Source of the DNA: Fimbriimonadaceae bacterium
GTDB lineage: Bacteria; Armatimonadota; Fimbriimonadia; Fimbriimonadales; Fimbriimonadaceae
DNA: 64,000 nucleotides
Assembly (NCBI GenBank): GCA_019454145.1
Contig: CP075366.1
Coordinates: 1,715,564-1,779,563, forward strand
Direction: 5' to 3'
In this document: piece after piece, positions 18,367 through 27,587 of the stretch
Numbering within the stretch: the stretch's first letter is position 1
How the letters are laid out: every line of letters starts with the position of its first letter
Translations under genes and position numbers: made by a program
The notes under the pieces: generated by a model
Seen by the model: the letters and a program-made list of their open reading frames with translations, nothing else
Told to the model about the DNA's origin: nothing
The model's database searches: none

Positions 18367-19887
18367 TTATTTTTCGAGAGTGACCGTGTAGACAGAAGAT
18401 TGTCGAAGAATCATCTTCACTGGTACGGAGCCAGTGCTACTGTTACCGCGACCATCACCGTTGTTGAATCCGCTACCGCCAGTGTTTGTTGGGCCGCCTG
18501 GTCCACCACCGAAGGAATCTTGCATGAGTCGAAGAGAGTTTCGCTGATTAATCAAGCTACCAATTGAATTGGTAACGAATTGGAACGGTGCAACTCCGCC
18601 TGGGAAGTTGATTCTTCCGCCTTCATCGCCACCTGGCTGTCCGGTCGCCGGTCCACGACCGCCGCCAGTTCGTCCGCCACCGCCCGATGCTCCGGAAGAA
18701 GCTGGGCCGCCTCCGCCACCAGCTGCCTGTGGAGCAACTTCAACAAGAACTTCAACGGTAAACCGACCTTCTTCTTTGATCATAATTCCGCGATCGATGG
18801 CAAACCATTGAACTGATTCAAATTTGATGTTTTGAGCTTCGCCTTCAATTCCATTGAAGTTGCCAAAGTTCTTTAGGTCACGAGCACCTAATGCGAGTTC
18901 GCTTCGAATTTTCGCACATGGGACGCCTTGCTCCCACTCAACTCCTTCCAAAATGGCACTACCTGGGAGATTCTCCACGAACTTATCTTTGGTATTTCGA
19001 TTATCCAAATCCAGATCTGGTTGTGGGATCGCCGCTTGCCACTTATCTCCAACTTCCACATTTTTCGCAGGCATAACTGCAATTGGGAAGAGAGCGAAGA
19101 GGTCAAACCGGGCACCTTCACCACTGGTTCCTTCCATCGGGAAGTAAATCGGAAGGCTAGTGAAAACTTCACGACCAGTATCTGTCACCCGCATGAAAAT
19201 CGGGTGCATTTCAAAGTCCATGTACTTCTTCGCAGTTGTTTCACCGCTCACAATCAGCATTGCCGAATCTTTTCCTTTATCAGGCAATGCCTGCATACGG
19301 ATCAAACCTTCGGTTCCGTTTGCGGTTTTGTAAACATTTTCGTGAGCAATTAAGTAACGGACGTTTTCTTCGTCCAACTCAATTTCTGCTGCTCGTGATC
19401 CAAGTTGCGCTTGGGCTTGGGAAATCAACGCAATCGTAGATTTATCTTTGCGATTGTAAATGTATTCACGTCCGGGTGTGAACTTGTATCGCAATTTGAA
19501 TCCGTCTGGTCGACTTGCATTGATACTCGTGGAGTTATCAAGCGTGACGTTGACGCTTGATCGGTTCAGTACCATTGGAGCACCTTCTCGGTACAGGTAC
19601 AGAACGGCCTCAATTGTCAGAGGGCCATCAGCCAATCTGCGCTTCTTGGTGTCCAGTTTGTAAACATAGTCGTCGCCTTCAACATCAGGAACAACGGCTT
19701 CCAAAAACTTTCCGTTTACAAGAATTCCAAGGTAGCCACCTTCGGGAATGCTGTTTTTAGGAATTCGCACGTTCACAACTTCGCGAACCTTGGAACCGTC
19801 CGCTGGACGTCGAATAGTGAACGTTCCTTGCGCAAAGGCTCCTGCAACCAACACGGTCGCTAACGCTGCTGCCATCAATCTCTTCAT
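18367..19887 (-). CDS. Large secreted protein with Ig-like N-domain and Gly-rich insert, unknown function
   Basis: 506 residues from the ATG at 19887, preferred over an in-frame start 27 nt upstream because GGAGA lies about 10 nt before it and because a standard signal peptide then begins the protein (MKRLMAAALATVLVAGAFAQ). Residues ~20-110 look like an Ig-like fold (RRPADGSKVREVVNVRI). A long beta-rich body follows, then a glycine/proline/asparagine-rich low-complexity stretch at roughly 385-480. A short beta end closes it (SVYTVTLEK). No enzymatic motif. Two homogeneous Gly-rich blocks suggest a flexible extracellular linker. Confidence 0.65.
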   Translation of the reverse strand: MKRLMAAALATVLVAGAFAQGTFTIRRPADGSKVREVVNVRIPKNSIPEGGYLGILVNGKFLEAVVPDVEGDDYVYKLDTKKRRLADGPLTIEAVLYLYREGAPMVLNRSSVNVTLDNSTSINASRPDGFKLRYKFTPGREYIYNRKDKSTIALISQAQAQLGSRAAEIELDEENVRYLIAHENVYKTANGTEGLIRMQALPDKGKDSAMLIVSGETTAKKYMDFEMHPIFMRVTDTGREVFTSLPIYFPMEGTSGEGARFDLFALFPIAVMPAKNVEVGDKWQAAIPQPDLDLDNRNTKDKFVENLPGSAILEGVEWEQGVPCAKIRSELALGARDLKNFGNFNGIEGEAQNIKFESVQWFAIDRGIMIKEEGRFTVEVLVEVAPQAAGGGGGPASSGASGGGGRTGGGRGPATGQPGGDEGGRINFPGGVAPFQFVTNSIGSLINQRNSLRLMQDSFGGGPGGPTNTGGSGFNNGDGRGNSSTGSVPVKMILRQSSVYTVTLEK

Positions 19888-20060
19888 TCTAAAAATTCTC
19901 CGATACGCGACCACGACTCACGTACCTACTGGTCTTTCTACGCTTCAGACGCAACTTATAGTGCCAAACGTTACAGTTTGGTACCGACGTTGAATTAGCC
20001 CTACGCGGGGAAAAGTGTACCACTTGCAAGGCAAAAAATCGCGCAAAATAACTGCACCCA

Positions 20061-22280
20061 ATGTCCACTATTCCGCTTGATCTTGACACCCTAAACCCGA
20101 GACAACATGAAGCAGTTGTTCATGAAGGCGGGCCAGTCATGATCATCGCAGGAGCAGGCTCTGGAAAAACCCGGGTGATCACTTATAGAATCGCTCGTTT
20201 AATTCAAGAAGGCACTCCGCCATGGCGCATCCTTGCGGTTACTTTTACTAACAAGGCCGCAAAAGAAATGCGGGAACGAATCGAGCACCTAGTCGGCGAC
20301 CAAGCTAAAGATATATGGATGGGCACGTTCCACTCACTGTGTGCTCGGCTTTTGCGTATGGATGGCATGGCGATTGGCCTTGACCGCAATTTTGTTATCT
20401 ACGATGATTCAGAGCAAGTTTCGCTGGCTAAAGACATCATTAAAAAGCGAGGATTCGATGACAAAGCAATCCAGCCGCGAAGTGTTCTTGGCGAAATCAG
20501 CCGCGCGAAAGAGCAACTTCTCTCACCCGAAAAGTATGAAGAACGTGCGAGTAGTTTTTTCGAGCGTACTGTTTCAGGAATTTACAAAGACTATCAAAAA
20601 CGTTTGACGGCGGCAAACGCGCTTGATTTCGATGATTTGCTGTTCAAAGCCGTGCGATTGATGGATGAATCGCAAGTGGTGCGAGAAAAATACCAGGATA
20701 AGTTCCTCCACGTGCTGGTGGACGAATACCAAGACGTGAACCTCAGCCAATACCGATTGGCTGACCTTTTAAGTTCAAAACATCGCAATCTCACCGTAGT
20801 TGGCGATGACGATCAATCTATCTACGGTTGGCGCGGAGCGGATGTAAGCCTGATGATGCGGTTCAGCGTTGACCACCCGGATGCCAACCTCATCACCCTT
20901 GATCAAAACTACCGATCAACTCAGAACATTCTTAAAGGCGCGCACAGTGTTGTTCGGCATAACCGAACCAGAAACGACAAAAAACTTTGGACGGACAATG
21001 GCTCTGGCGAGCTTATTTCTATCGGCGAAACTGGCACGGAAAACGATGAAGCCAGGCTCGTAGTTGATACGATCATGCGCGAAGTTCGTACCGGGCGGCG
21101 TTCGTATGGAGATTTCGCAGTTCTTTACCGAACCAACGCTCAGTCGCGAGCGATAGAAGAAGCGTTCCTCGGTCACCAAGTGCCCCATATTCTTGTTGGC
21201 GGCACCCGATTTTATGACCGCAAAGAAATCAAGGATATGGTCGCCTATTTACGGGTGATCTGGAATTCCGCCGATGAAATCTCTCTTCGCCGGGTAATCA
21301 ACACCCCGGCCCGAGCGATTGGCCCGGGTGCGATTACGAAAGCTGAGCAATTCGCTGAATCGCAAGGGATTTCGCTGTTTGATGCGTTTGCCAGCCCGAC
21401 CTTTGAACAGGAACTCACGAAAAAAACTGTTCAAGGAATTCGCAACTTTACGAAAACGATCGAAGATGGAATCGAGCTTGCCGAACCAGGGCCAATCACT
21501 CCCGTTCTCAAACACGTCATGCAAGCAAGCGGATACTTGGACGAGCTTCGTGCTGACCGCACCGAGGAAGCTCAAGCCAGATTAGAAAACTTGCAAGAGT
21601 TGGTCAACGTAACCGCCCAATACGACACTGACCCCGCTAACGAAGTGAATCTTGGTTCATTTTTGGAAACGGTTGCCCTCGTCAGTGACATCGATACAAT
21701 GAAGGGCAATGGTGACGGGGTCAAACTGATGACGCTTCACTCTAGCAAAGGCTTAGAGTTCCCTGCCGTTTTCTTAATGGGATTAGAGGAAGGCGTATTC
21801 CCCCACTCGCGTGCTTTAGGTTCTGACAGTGAACTCGAAGAAGAGCGGCGCCTTTGTTATGTGGGAATGACCAGGGCGCGAGAAGCTCTCTATCTCACCT
21901 ACGCTCAGAGGCGATCTCAATACGGTCAAGCAAACTTTAACCCGCGAAGCCGGTTTATTGATGACCTCCCACGCGAAATCGTTGATCAAATGCCTGGAAC
22001 CACGATGTCGGCCCAATCATTTTCCCGACCGAGCGGGACTCCTCGGTTGGAGCCGCTTCGCACTGGCGGCTACGCGGTTGCGGAAGAACCACGCGAAAAA
22101 TCTGCGGGATGGACTCCGCCGTTTACGGTGGGTCAGAAAGTTAGCCATCGCAAATTTGGGATTGGGATTGTGGTCGCCTGCGCGCCTCTCAAAAACGATG
22201 CCGAAGTCACGGTTGCATTTCCAGGTGCAACAGGTATCAAAAAGATGGTTCAATCTCTTGCAAAGCTGGAGTCTGTTTGA
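20061..22280 (+). CDS. pcrA: ATP-dependent DNA helicase PcrA/UvrD
   Basis: 739 residues, a standard SF1A helicase. Motif I is AGAGSGKTRVITYRI (residues ~29-43). Motif II shows LVDEYQDVN, motif III GDDDQSIYGWRGAD, motif V TLHSSKGLEFPAVF and motif VI YVGMTRAREAL. The C-terminal Tudor-like domain (GQKVSHRKFGIGIVV) is the RNA-polymerase-binding feature of PcrA. Roles are nucleotide excision repair, removal of stalled complexes and clearing recombination intermediates. A lipoprotein gene follows with TTGA overlap. Confidence 0.96.
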   Translation: MSTIPLDLDTLNPRQHEAVVHEGGPVMIIAGAGSGKTRVITYRIARLIQEGTPPWRILAVTFTNKAAKEMRERIEHLVGDQAKDIWMGTFHSLCARLLRMDGMAIGLDRNFVIYDDSEQVSLAKDIIKKRGFDDKAIQPRSVLGEISRAKEQLLSPEKYEERASSFFERTVSGIYKDYQKRLTAANALDFDDLLFKAVRLMDESQVVREKYQDKFLHVLVDEYQDVNLSQYRLADLLSSKHRNLTVVGDDDQSIYGWRGADVSLMMRFSVDHPDANLITLDQNYRSTQNILKGAHSVVRHNRTRNDKKLWTDNGSGELISIGETGTENDEARLVVDTIMREVRTGRRSYGDFAVLYRTNAQSRAIEEAFLGHQVPHILVGGTRFYDRKEIKDMVAYLRVIWNSADEISLRRVINTPARAIGPGAITKAEQFAESQGISLFDAFASPTFEQELTKKTVQGIRNFTKTIEDGIELAEPGPITPVLKHVMQASGYLDELRADRTEEAQARLENLQELVNVTAQYDTDPANEVNLGSFLETVALVSDIDTMKGNGDGVKLMTLHSSKGLEFPAVFLMGLEEGVFPHSRALGSDSELEEERRLCYVGMTRAREALYLTYAQRRSQYGQANFNPRSRFIDDLPREIVDQMPGTTMSAQSFSRPSGTPRLEPLRTGGYAVAEEPREKSAGWTPPFTVGQKVSHRKFGIGIVVACAPLKNDAEVTVAFPGATGIKKMVQSLAKLESV

Positions 22281-22846
22281 AACACGTTGTCTATCTGCTT
22301 CCAATAGGATTAACTCTCTTTCTCAGTGGTTGCTATTCGTCGCACAAATTGATGCCGCTTGAGCAAGGGTCAGTGTGGACATACCAATGTAATCCAGGGC
22401 TAGTTTCACGGGTCGAGCAGTTTGAAATTACGAGCACAGTCCCTGTAGGAAAAGCCAGTGGAATCGCTTTGACATCTAGGCTCGGAACCACAACTCTTGC
22501 ATGGCAAGGAAATCATCTAGTAGCGGGCAAGTTGGCTGGATCTGAATTTTTCCCGCCGATTCCTTTGTTTGCTCCGCTTTCATCAAATGGTTCGCTAGAT
22601 TGGAAAGGCAAAATCCGCACGGCTGGCGTAATCACATCAGCATCGGCTTCACTCAAGTCCATCCAAACTGAAGAAAAAATTGGAACACGAACCGTTCAAG
22701 CCACGGAAACGACTCTGACCTTACAAGATGGCAAGAATTCCCACGAATTGTTGACCTGGTTTTCTGCCGGACTTGGCATAGTCCGGCAAGAACACCGAAT
22801 CAACGGGAGTTTGGTAAACCGACTGCGCTATATTTCCGGGCCTTAG
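22277..22846 (+). CDS. Lipoprotein of unknown function
   Basis: 189 residues starting at a TTG that overlaps the pcrA stop (TTGA), indicating coupling. The signal peptide ends in the lipobox FLSGC with Cys19 as the lipidated residue. The mature part is beta-rich with LEQGSVWTYQCNPG near its start and a HELLTWFSAGLGIVRQE segment near its end. That layout is shared by secreted domains that resemble DUF3108-like lipoproteins, but no assignment is secure. The stop abuts the convergent lexA stop. Confidence 0.65.
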   Translation: MKHVVYLLPIGLTLFLSGCYSSHKLMPLEQGSVWTYQCNPGLVSRVEQFEITSTVPVGKASGIALTSRLGTTTLAWQGNHLVAGKLAGSEFFPPIPLFAPLSSNGSLDWKGKIRTAGVITSASASLKSIQTEEKIGTRTVQATETTLTLQDGKNSHELLTWFSAGLGIVRQEHRINGSLVNRLRYISGP

Positions 22847-23479
22847 TTAAAAGGCCATGCCTTGATAGTCACGCAACAACCCAACAACGCGCCCAAGAAT
22901 TCGAGCCCCGTCGCTTTCGCTGACTTCAATCGGTTCGTATGCCGGGTTACTAGCGATCAGTTTGACTTCCCCATCACGCATGTGGAGTCTCTTTACAGTA
23001 GCTTCGTCGCCCATCAGCACCGCAACAAGTTCGCCATGTGAACCTGATTCTTGAGGCTTGATGACAACAAGGTCGCGAGGATTAATGCCCTCGCCGGTCA
23101 TCGAATCTCCTTTTACACGCAGGACAAAAGCGTTAGCGATATTCCGCACCATTTCGCTCGGTACGGGAATTAAATCTTCTGTGTATTGCTCGGCCAAAAT
23201 CGGGGCACCAGCCGCGATTGTTCCGAGTAAAGGCAACATGGAAACATTGACCGCACTCTGATAAGCCGGGTGGATTACTTTAATTGAGCGAGGAGTGTTT
23301 GCTCTCTCGATGCAACCCTTTTTTTCAAGAGCATCAAGGTGCACGGTTACGCCGCGTAAAGAACCAATACCAAAGCGTGCTCCGATCTCGCGAATCGAAG
23401 GTGGATATCCTTGCTCCGCATGGTAGTCGGAAATAAATCGCAGAATCTCTTCCTGTCGCGTTGTTAAACCTTTGGCCAT
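22847..23479 (-). CDS. lexA: SOS repressor LexA
   Basis: 210 residues. The N-terminal winged helix starts GLTTRQEEILRFISDYH and continues PPSIREIGARFGIGS, the usual LexA DNA-binding region. The self-cleavage site is A90-G91, the nucleophile S126 (in GDSMTGEGI) and the general base K163 (ATVKRL), so autoproteolysis should be intact. GAGG lies 6-7 nt before the ATG. It represses DNA-damage genes until RecA triggers cleavage; the promoter and a candidate operator are described separately. Convergent, abutting the lipoprotein gene. Confidence 0.97.
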   Translation of the reverse strand: MAKGLTTRQEEILRFISDYHAEQGYPPSIREIGARFGIGSLRGVTVHLDALEKKGCIERANTPRSIKVIHPAYQSAVNVSMLPLLGTIAAGAPILAEQYTEDLIPVPSEMVRNIANAFVLRVKGDSMTGEGINPRDLVVIKPQESGSHGELVAVLMGDEATVKRLHMRDGEVKLIASNPAYEPIEVSESDGARILGRVVGLLRDYQGMAF

Positions 23480-23506
23480 TGTTTTCCTCAGCAGATATAT
23501 CCTTAC

Positions 23507-23517
23507 GTCTGCCAGAC
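23507..23517. promoter_or_regulatory. Candidate LexA autoregulatory operator
   Basis: The 11-bp perfect palindrome GTCTGCCAGAC (GTCTG, one base, CAGAC) lies about 6-16 bp downstream of the -10 box of lexA, covering the expected transcription start. Its left half TCTGC also forms a second inverted pair with GCAGA at 23491-23495. Position is ideal for a repressor. It matches neither the E. coli (CTGT-N8-ACAG) nor the Bacillus (GAAC-N4-GTTC) LexA box, so assignment rests on location only. Confidence 0.45.
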
Positions 23518-23523
23518 ATTTAC

Positions 23524-23552
23524 ATTATTCACACTTTTTGTCTACTTGTCAA
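23524..23552 (-). promoter_or_regulatory. lexA promoter (TTGACA-17-AATAAT)
   Basis: A consensus -35 hexamer TTGACA (23547-23552, minus strand) is separated by exactly 17 bp from AATAAT (23524-23529). The start would fall near 23517, about 38 nt before the lexA ATG. It is one of the best sigma70-type promoters in the window. Confidence 0.75.
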
Positions 23553-23619
23553 GCCCTGAACCCAGACCCAGGAAACCATCCAATGTCAAAATAACGTTTC
23601 TTTCTCAGGAGTTACTGAA

Positions 23620-25359
23620 TTGTCAATCGTTCAAATTCGCAAAGCAATGGAAAACAAAGGGTGCCAAGTCATTCTTGGTCTGATAGCCCTGCTCCTCGTA
23701 CTGGGCATGGTCGCCGGAAGCCTTAACATGAGAGGAAACGGTCAGGAAGACCCCCGAAGTAATCCTGAACTCTTTACGGTTGGTTCTACCAAAGTGAACC
23801 TGCAGGAATTTAACGATAAGCTCAGTCTCACAGCAACGAATCAGGGAGCTTCACGCGGTACCCCTCAAGGCGAACTTGCCTTAAATGCCACAGTCGTGGA
23901 CAACTACGTGCAGTTAGCGGCAATTAAGGCTCTTGCGCAAGAAAAAGGGGTTGCAGTAACTAAAGAAAATATTCGTCAAATTGGTGAAGCGCAGGCAAAC
24001 CAATCCCTTGATCAGGCACGAGTGCAACTCATGATCAATGGTCAAATCAAGCCAGACGCTAGTGAAGCTGAAGCAAATAAACAGTTGGAAACAATACTTG
24101 GCAAGCCCCGTGATCAGTGGGTTAAAGATAATGTGGATGCACTTGAAAAGGATTTCAACGATCCTGAAAAGCAGAAAGAACTAAAGTCAAATTTACTCAG
24201 CGGCGCATTAGTTATTCACTATAAGAATAACGTCAAGTACACGGAAGAAGACTTAAAGAATTCGTTCTCCGAATACACGTTCGAGGTGCTGCGTTTTGAG
24301 GATTTGAAAAAGTCCCTCGGCGAACGGCAAGACGAGGCCCTTAAAGCTCTTGGCGAAGTCAAAAGCGGATCAAAGTTTGCCGATGTCCAAGCAAAATACA
24401 ATCCAGATGCAAAACAAGAGGATAAAGCCGTAACTCTCTCGGTTGGTCTTTTGGAAGTTGACTCCACGCTCAAAGGTTTGAAGGATCTCAAGGTCGGTGA
24501 AACCAGCGAAATTCTGTTGCAAAGTGGTTCGCCGGTAATTTACCAATTGAAATCGGTCACCACAAAGCTTCCTAAAGATTTCGAAGCGAGCAAGACTACT
24601 CTTCTCCAAAATGCGCGGGAATCGCGAGCAAATCGAGCCCTGGATGACGACTTTAAGGCCAAGCTCGATACGTTCAAACCAACATTTAAAGATAAAGGGT
24701 TGGAAATCGCCTACAACACCTACAAACTGCTGACTGACCAAGCCGCTCAGGCAGACGGCGTTAAATACGATGCAAGCCTAAAGAGTCAGCTAGCTGAAGC
24801 AAAGTCTTCTACCGCTGGCGGCAACTTAGTGGTCGCCGCTGAATTCATCCTAACCGAGTCTATCTATGCCAGATCAACGGCGGCAGAGCAGAAAGAAATG
24901 CTTAAGGATCGGATTGATGTTGCTCACCGGATGCTCGACAACTTTGAAGATGCCGACTTCCGCGTTCGATTTGCGCAAGAATTACTTAACGCAGGCGAAA
25001 AAGAAGAAGGATTTCTCTTCCTGAAAGAAGCCGCTGAGTTAAATTCAGACTACGAGGCAATGGGCGAGGCTGTTCATAGCCAGATTACTTCTATGAACGA
25101 CAAGGCACTAGCCGATAAAAAGTTCACAGCAGAGGAACACAAGACCATTAAAGATATCCTGGACAAATGGTCTGAGGAAAAGAAAATCGCGGACAAAGAG
25201 AAAGCTGAGGCCGAGGCTGAAGCCAAAAAAGCTCAAGAAGAACTGGATAAAGAAGTCGTTCCTGACCCGAGCGGCACATCTGGAACAACTGGTAGCACAC
25301 CTCCTAAATCTGGTTCAGCTACCGGAACTCCTGGCGGAACAGGAACTACAGGAAACTAG
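23620..25359 (+). CDS. SurA/PpiD-like membrane-anchored chaperone (SurA_N-type)
   Basis: 579 residues starting at TTG 23620, fixed by AGGAG 9 nt upstream. A single N-terminal transmembrane anchor (about residues 16-34) is followed by a SurA_N-like helical region and a degenerate parvulin-like domain (roughly 215-320). A long helical segment and a Lys/Glu-rich coiled stretch (about 510-550) precede a Gly/Thr/Ser-rich tail. The layout is like PpiD or SurA, which assist folding of exported and outer-membrane proteins. Whether prolyl isomerase activity remains is unclear, since canonical parvulin residues were not found. Confidence 0.72.
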   Translation: MSIVQIRKAMENKGCQVILGLIALLLVLGMVAGSLNMRGNGQEDPRSNPELFTVGSTKVNLQEFNDKLSLTATNQGASRGTPQGELALNATVVDNYVQLAAIKALAQEKGVAVTKENIRQIGEAQANQSLDQARVQLMINGQIKPDASEAEANKQLETILGKPRDQWVKDNVDALEKDFNDPEKQKELKSNLLSGALVIHYKNNVKYTEEDLKNSFSEYTFEVLRFEDLKKSLGERQDEALKALGEVKSGSKFADVQAKYNPDAKQEDKAVTLSVGLLEVDSTLKGLKDLKVGETSEILLQSGSPVIYQLKSVTTKLPKDFEASKTTLLQNARESRANRALDDDFKAKLDTFKPTFKDKGLEIAYNTYKLLTDQAAQADGVKYDASLKSQLAEAKSSTAGGNLVVAAEFILTESIYARSTAAEQKEMLKDRIDVAHRMLDNFEDADFRVRFAQELLNAGEKEEGFLFLKEAAELNSDYEAMGEAVHSQITSMNDKALADKKFTAEEHKTIKDILDKWSEEKKIADKEKAEAEAEAKKAQEELDKEVVPDPSGTSGTTGSTPPKSGSATGTPGGTGTTGN

Positions 25360-25364
25360 ACAAT

Positions 25365-26051
25365 ATGGCCGGTCGCTTGTATGTAGTGGCCGGCCCTATT
25401 GGCAACCTAAGCGATTTCTCTCCCCGCGCTCAAACCGTACTTTCAGAATGTGACCTTGTATTAGCTGAAGACACGCGAGTCACAGGCAAGCTTTTGCACG
25501 CATTTGAGATTTCTAAGCCAATGGCCACATTGAGTGAGCACACTCAGGAAGCAAAAATTCGCGCTTATTTAGACCGATTGGAGGACGGCGAAACCCTGGC
25601 TGTACTCACCGATGCCGGAACCCCTGCCATTAGCGACCCTGGTGCTCAGTTAGTGGATCTGGCTTTGAGTTCAGGCATAGAAGTAGTGCCGATCCCCGGC
25701 CCGAGTGCAGTAAGCACTGCACTGAGTGCGAGCGGTTTTTTTGCCCAAAGATATGCGTTTCTCGGATTTCTACCGCGCAAACCTGGCCCCGCTTCAAAGA
25801 TTATTGAACCGTTCATCGATTCCACGTTAACTTTAGTTTTTTTTGAAAGCCCACATAGATTTTTGAAAACTCTGGAAATTTTTGGACGTGTTCTGGGTTC
25901 ACGGCGATATGCGATCACGCGCGAACTCACTAAACTTCACGAGCAAATTTACCGTGGAACATTGCCAGATTTACCTTCGGATAAGCAGGTTCCACCCAAG
26001 GGCGAATTTACAATCGTAATAGAAGGCTCAAGAAAGCAGGAAATAGACTGA
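25365..26051 (+). CDS. rsmI: 16S rRNA (cytidine1402-2'-O)-methyltransferase RsmI
   Basis: 228 residues in the tetrapyrrole-methylase fold. Starts MAGRLYVVAGPIGNLSDFS, matching the VATPIGNLxD motif; the AEDTRVTGKLL and VLTDAGTPAISDPGAQLV runs (the latter at about residues 78-95) are diagnostic. PGPSAVSTALSASG and the FFESPHRFLKTL region complete it. It methylates the ribose of C1402 in the decoding centre using S-adenosylmethionine. It is 5 nt behind the chaperone gene and probably cotranscribed. Confidence 0.96.
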   Translation: MAGRLYVVAGPIGNLSDFSPRAQTVLSECDLVLAEDTRVTGKLLHAFEISKPMATLSEHTQEAKIRAYLDRLEDGETLAVLTDAGTPAISDPGAQLVDLALSSGIEVVPIPGPSAVSTALSASGFFAQRYAFLGFLPRKPGPASKIIEPFIDSTLTLVFFESPHRFLKTLEIFGRVLGSRRYAITRELTKLHEQIYRGTLPDLPSDKQVPPKGEFTIVIEGSRKQEID

Positions 26052-26060
26052 TAATTCAGC

Positions 26061-26066
26061 TATAAT
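26061..26066 (+). promoter_or_regulatory. Consensus -10 box upstream of polysaccharide-export gene
   Basis: A perfect TATAAT lies 43 nt before the chosen ATG at 26109. No good -35 is seen at the right distance. Just downstream is the short palindrome CGGAT-TT-ATCCG (26079-26090), which could be an operator or leader hairpin. Confidence 0.4.
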
Positions 26067-26108
26067 CCGGTTTGATTTCGGATTTATCCGTAAAGAGTGC
26101 GATTTGCG

Positions 26109-27038
26109 ATGAGTCAGTTAAGAAAGTTGGCAAGTATTTTGGTGGCCGGGGTTTTGGTTCAAACAGCCGTGGCGCAGGTGCCAGGCGAAACCTACCGCTT
26201 GCAACCAGAAGATGTATTAATCATTGCGGTTTATCGCGTTCCAGAAATCAACGCTGTACTTCCGGTTGGCCCAGATGGCAACATTTCTGCTCCGTTTCTT
26301 GGAACGGTAAAAGCGGGCGGAAAAACGATTAAAGAACTTGAAGCCGATTTAACTGCTGCCTACGTTGACCGGTTAAAGCTCAACGATCCAATCGTTTCGG
26401 TTACGATCCGCGAATATCGCCGTGTTAAAGCTTCAGTTGGTGGATTTGTCGGACGACCAGGCGTTTACGATATGCGCCCTGGTGACCGTCTTCTTGACCT
26501 AGTCAACGCAGGCGGTGGAACAAGCACTAATGGTCGTGCCGATCTTAGCAAAGCCTATTTAGTAAAGAAAAACAGCCAAGAACGAATTCCTATTGATCTC
26601 CGTGCTCTGCTCAATGGAGATAGTAGCCAAAACTACATTGTTGACGATGGCGACAACCTGATCGTCCCCGAGCAAAATGACAATCGCGTTATTGTAGCGG
26701 GACGAGTACAAAGAGCTGGCCCAGTGGATTACCGAGAGAATATGACCTTAACAGAGGTTGTTGAACAAGCTGGACAGGTTCCCCGCAAATCTAAGCTCAG
26801 TAAAGTCCAAGTTTTCCGACCACTACCTGGCCGCCCTGGCGACTTCCTGGCTATTGAAGCCGACCTCGTGGCATTTGCAGGGGGAAAGAGCGCCGCTGAT
26901 AACATTATTATGCGACCCGGCGACCTGGTGTTCGTACCTGATAGTGGAAACCTCGACTTTGAAATCATCAATTCCATTGCGAACGTGATTTTCATCTTTG
27001 ACCGATTTGGAATTAACCCGCTCGGAACAAAGAATTAA
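26109..27038 (+). CDS. Polysaccharide export (Wza/SLBB-type) secreted protein
   Basis: 309 residues from the ATG at 26109 (an in-frame GTG is 12 nt upstream). The signal peptide reads MSQLRKLASILVAGVLVQTA. A Poly_export domain follows, with YRLQPEDVLIIAVYRVPEIN and VGPDGNISAPFLGTVKAGGK. SLBB beta-grasp repeats then follow, seen in VGGFVGRPGVYDM and again VAGRVQRAGPVDY. Such proteins form or line the periplasm-to-outside conduit for exopolysaccharide. No Wzc kinase, Wzx or Wzy gene lies nearby. An extended hairpin just after the stop serves as the terminator. Confidence 0.88.
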   Translation: MSQLRKLASILVAGVLVQTAVAQVPGETYRLQPEDVLIIAVYRVPEINAVLPVGPDGNISAPFLGTVKAGGKTIKELEADLTAAYVDRLKLNDPIVSVTIREYRRVKASVGGFVGRPGVYDMRPGDRLLDLVNAGGGTSTNGRADLSKAYLVKKNSQERIPIDLRALLNGDSSQNYIVDDGDNLIVPEQNDNRVIVAGRVQRAGPVDYRENMTLTEVVEQAGQVPRKSKLSKVQVFRPLPGRPGDFLAIEADLVAFAGGKSAADNIIMRPGDLVFVPDSGNLDFEIINSIANVIFIFDRFGINPLGTKN

Positions 27039-27042
27039 CGCC

Positions 27043-27078
27043 AAGCACTCCGCACGAAAATTTTCGTGCGGAGTGCTT
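27043..27078. terminator. 36-bp perfect palindrome, shared bidirectional terminator
   Basis: The left arm AAGCACTCCGCACGAAAA is the exact reverse complement of the right arm TTTTCGTGCGGAGTGCTT, with no loop bases between. It sits in the 41-nt gap between the convergent polysaccharide-export and osmC stop codons. The A4/T4 centre means the hairpin tip is AT-rich rather than followed by a long U-run. It can serve both genes. Confidence 0.7.
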
Positions 27079-27079
27079 G

Positions 27080-27490
27080 TTACCGAACTTCAATTGTTGA
27101 AGTAATTTCCGGTACTGCCCTCAACGTTGCCATGACTGTGCAGTATTTTTCTTCGCTTAACTGTACTGAACGCGCAACCGCAGCTTCGCTTAAATTTTCA
27201 CCTGTAACAATATGCTTGATCGTAATTTTTTCAAAGGGTCTTGGCCATTCTCCTTCGATAGTACGTACGCCGTTGACTTCAATACGGTAGCTTGTGACAA
27301 CTTGCTGTTTCTTTTTCAGAATTGAAATCACATCCATCGCCGAACAAGCGGCTAGCGATCCGAGTAGCGCTTCTACTGGCGTTGGGCCAAGGTTGTGCCC
27401 TCCTGCTTCAGGATATGCATCCATCACGAAACTTTGACCGCTATCTCCGCTGGCCTCAAAAGCCATGTCCCCTTTCCAAATCACGTTCAT
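27080..27490 (-). CDS. OsmC-family peroxiredoxin-like protein
   Basis: 136 residues in the OsmC/Ohr fold. The two redox cysteines expected for peroxide reduction are C49 (GSLAACSAMD) and C117 (EEKYCTVM), in the usual contexts. GHNLGPTPVEALLGSL is the family signature. It resembles the YhfA branch more than Ohr, which has a different N-terminal part. It would detoxify organic hydroperoxides in the cytoplasm, but YhfA-type substrates are unknown. It precedes a tRNA-Sec gene in divergent orientation but uses Cys. Confidence 0.85.
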   Translation of the reverse strand: MNVIWKGDMAFEASGDSGQSFVMDAYPEAGGHNLGPTPVEALLGSLAACSAMDVISILKKKQQVVTSYRIEVNGVRTIEGEWPRPFEKITIKHIVTGENLSEAAVARSVQLSEEKYCTVMATLRAVPEITSTIEVR

Positions 27491-27587
27491 GCTGAGTATT
27501 TCACCACGTTCTTAAAGTACGTCCCATTGGATTTTGTTCTCCATGCCCAGGACAGATTGGTTCAAGCTCTAAAATGATTGGTCATAC

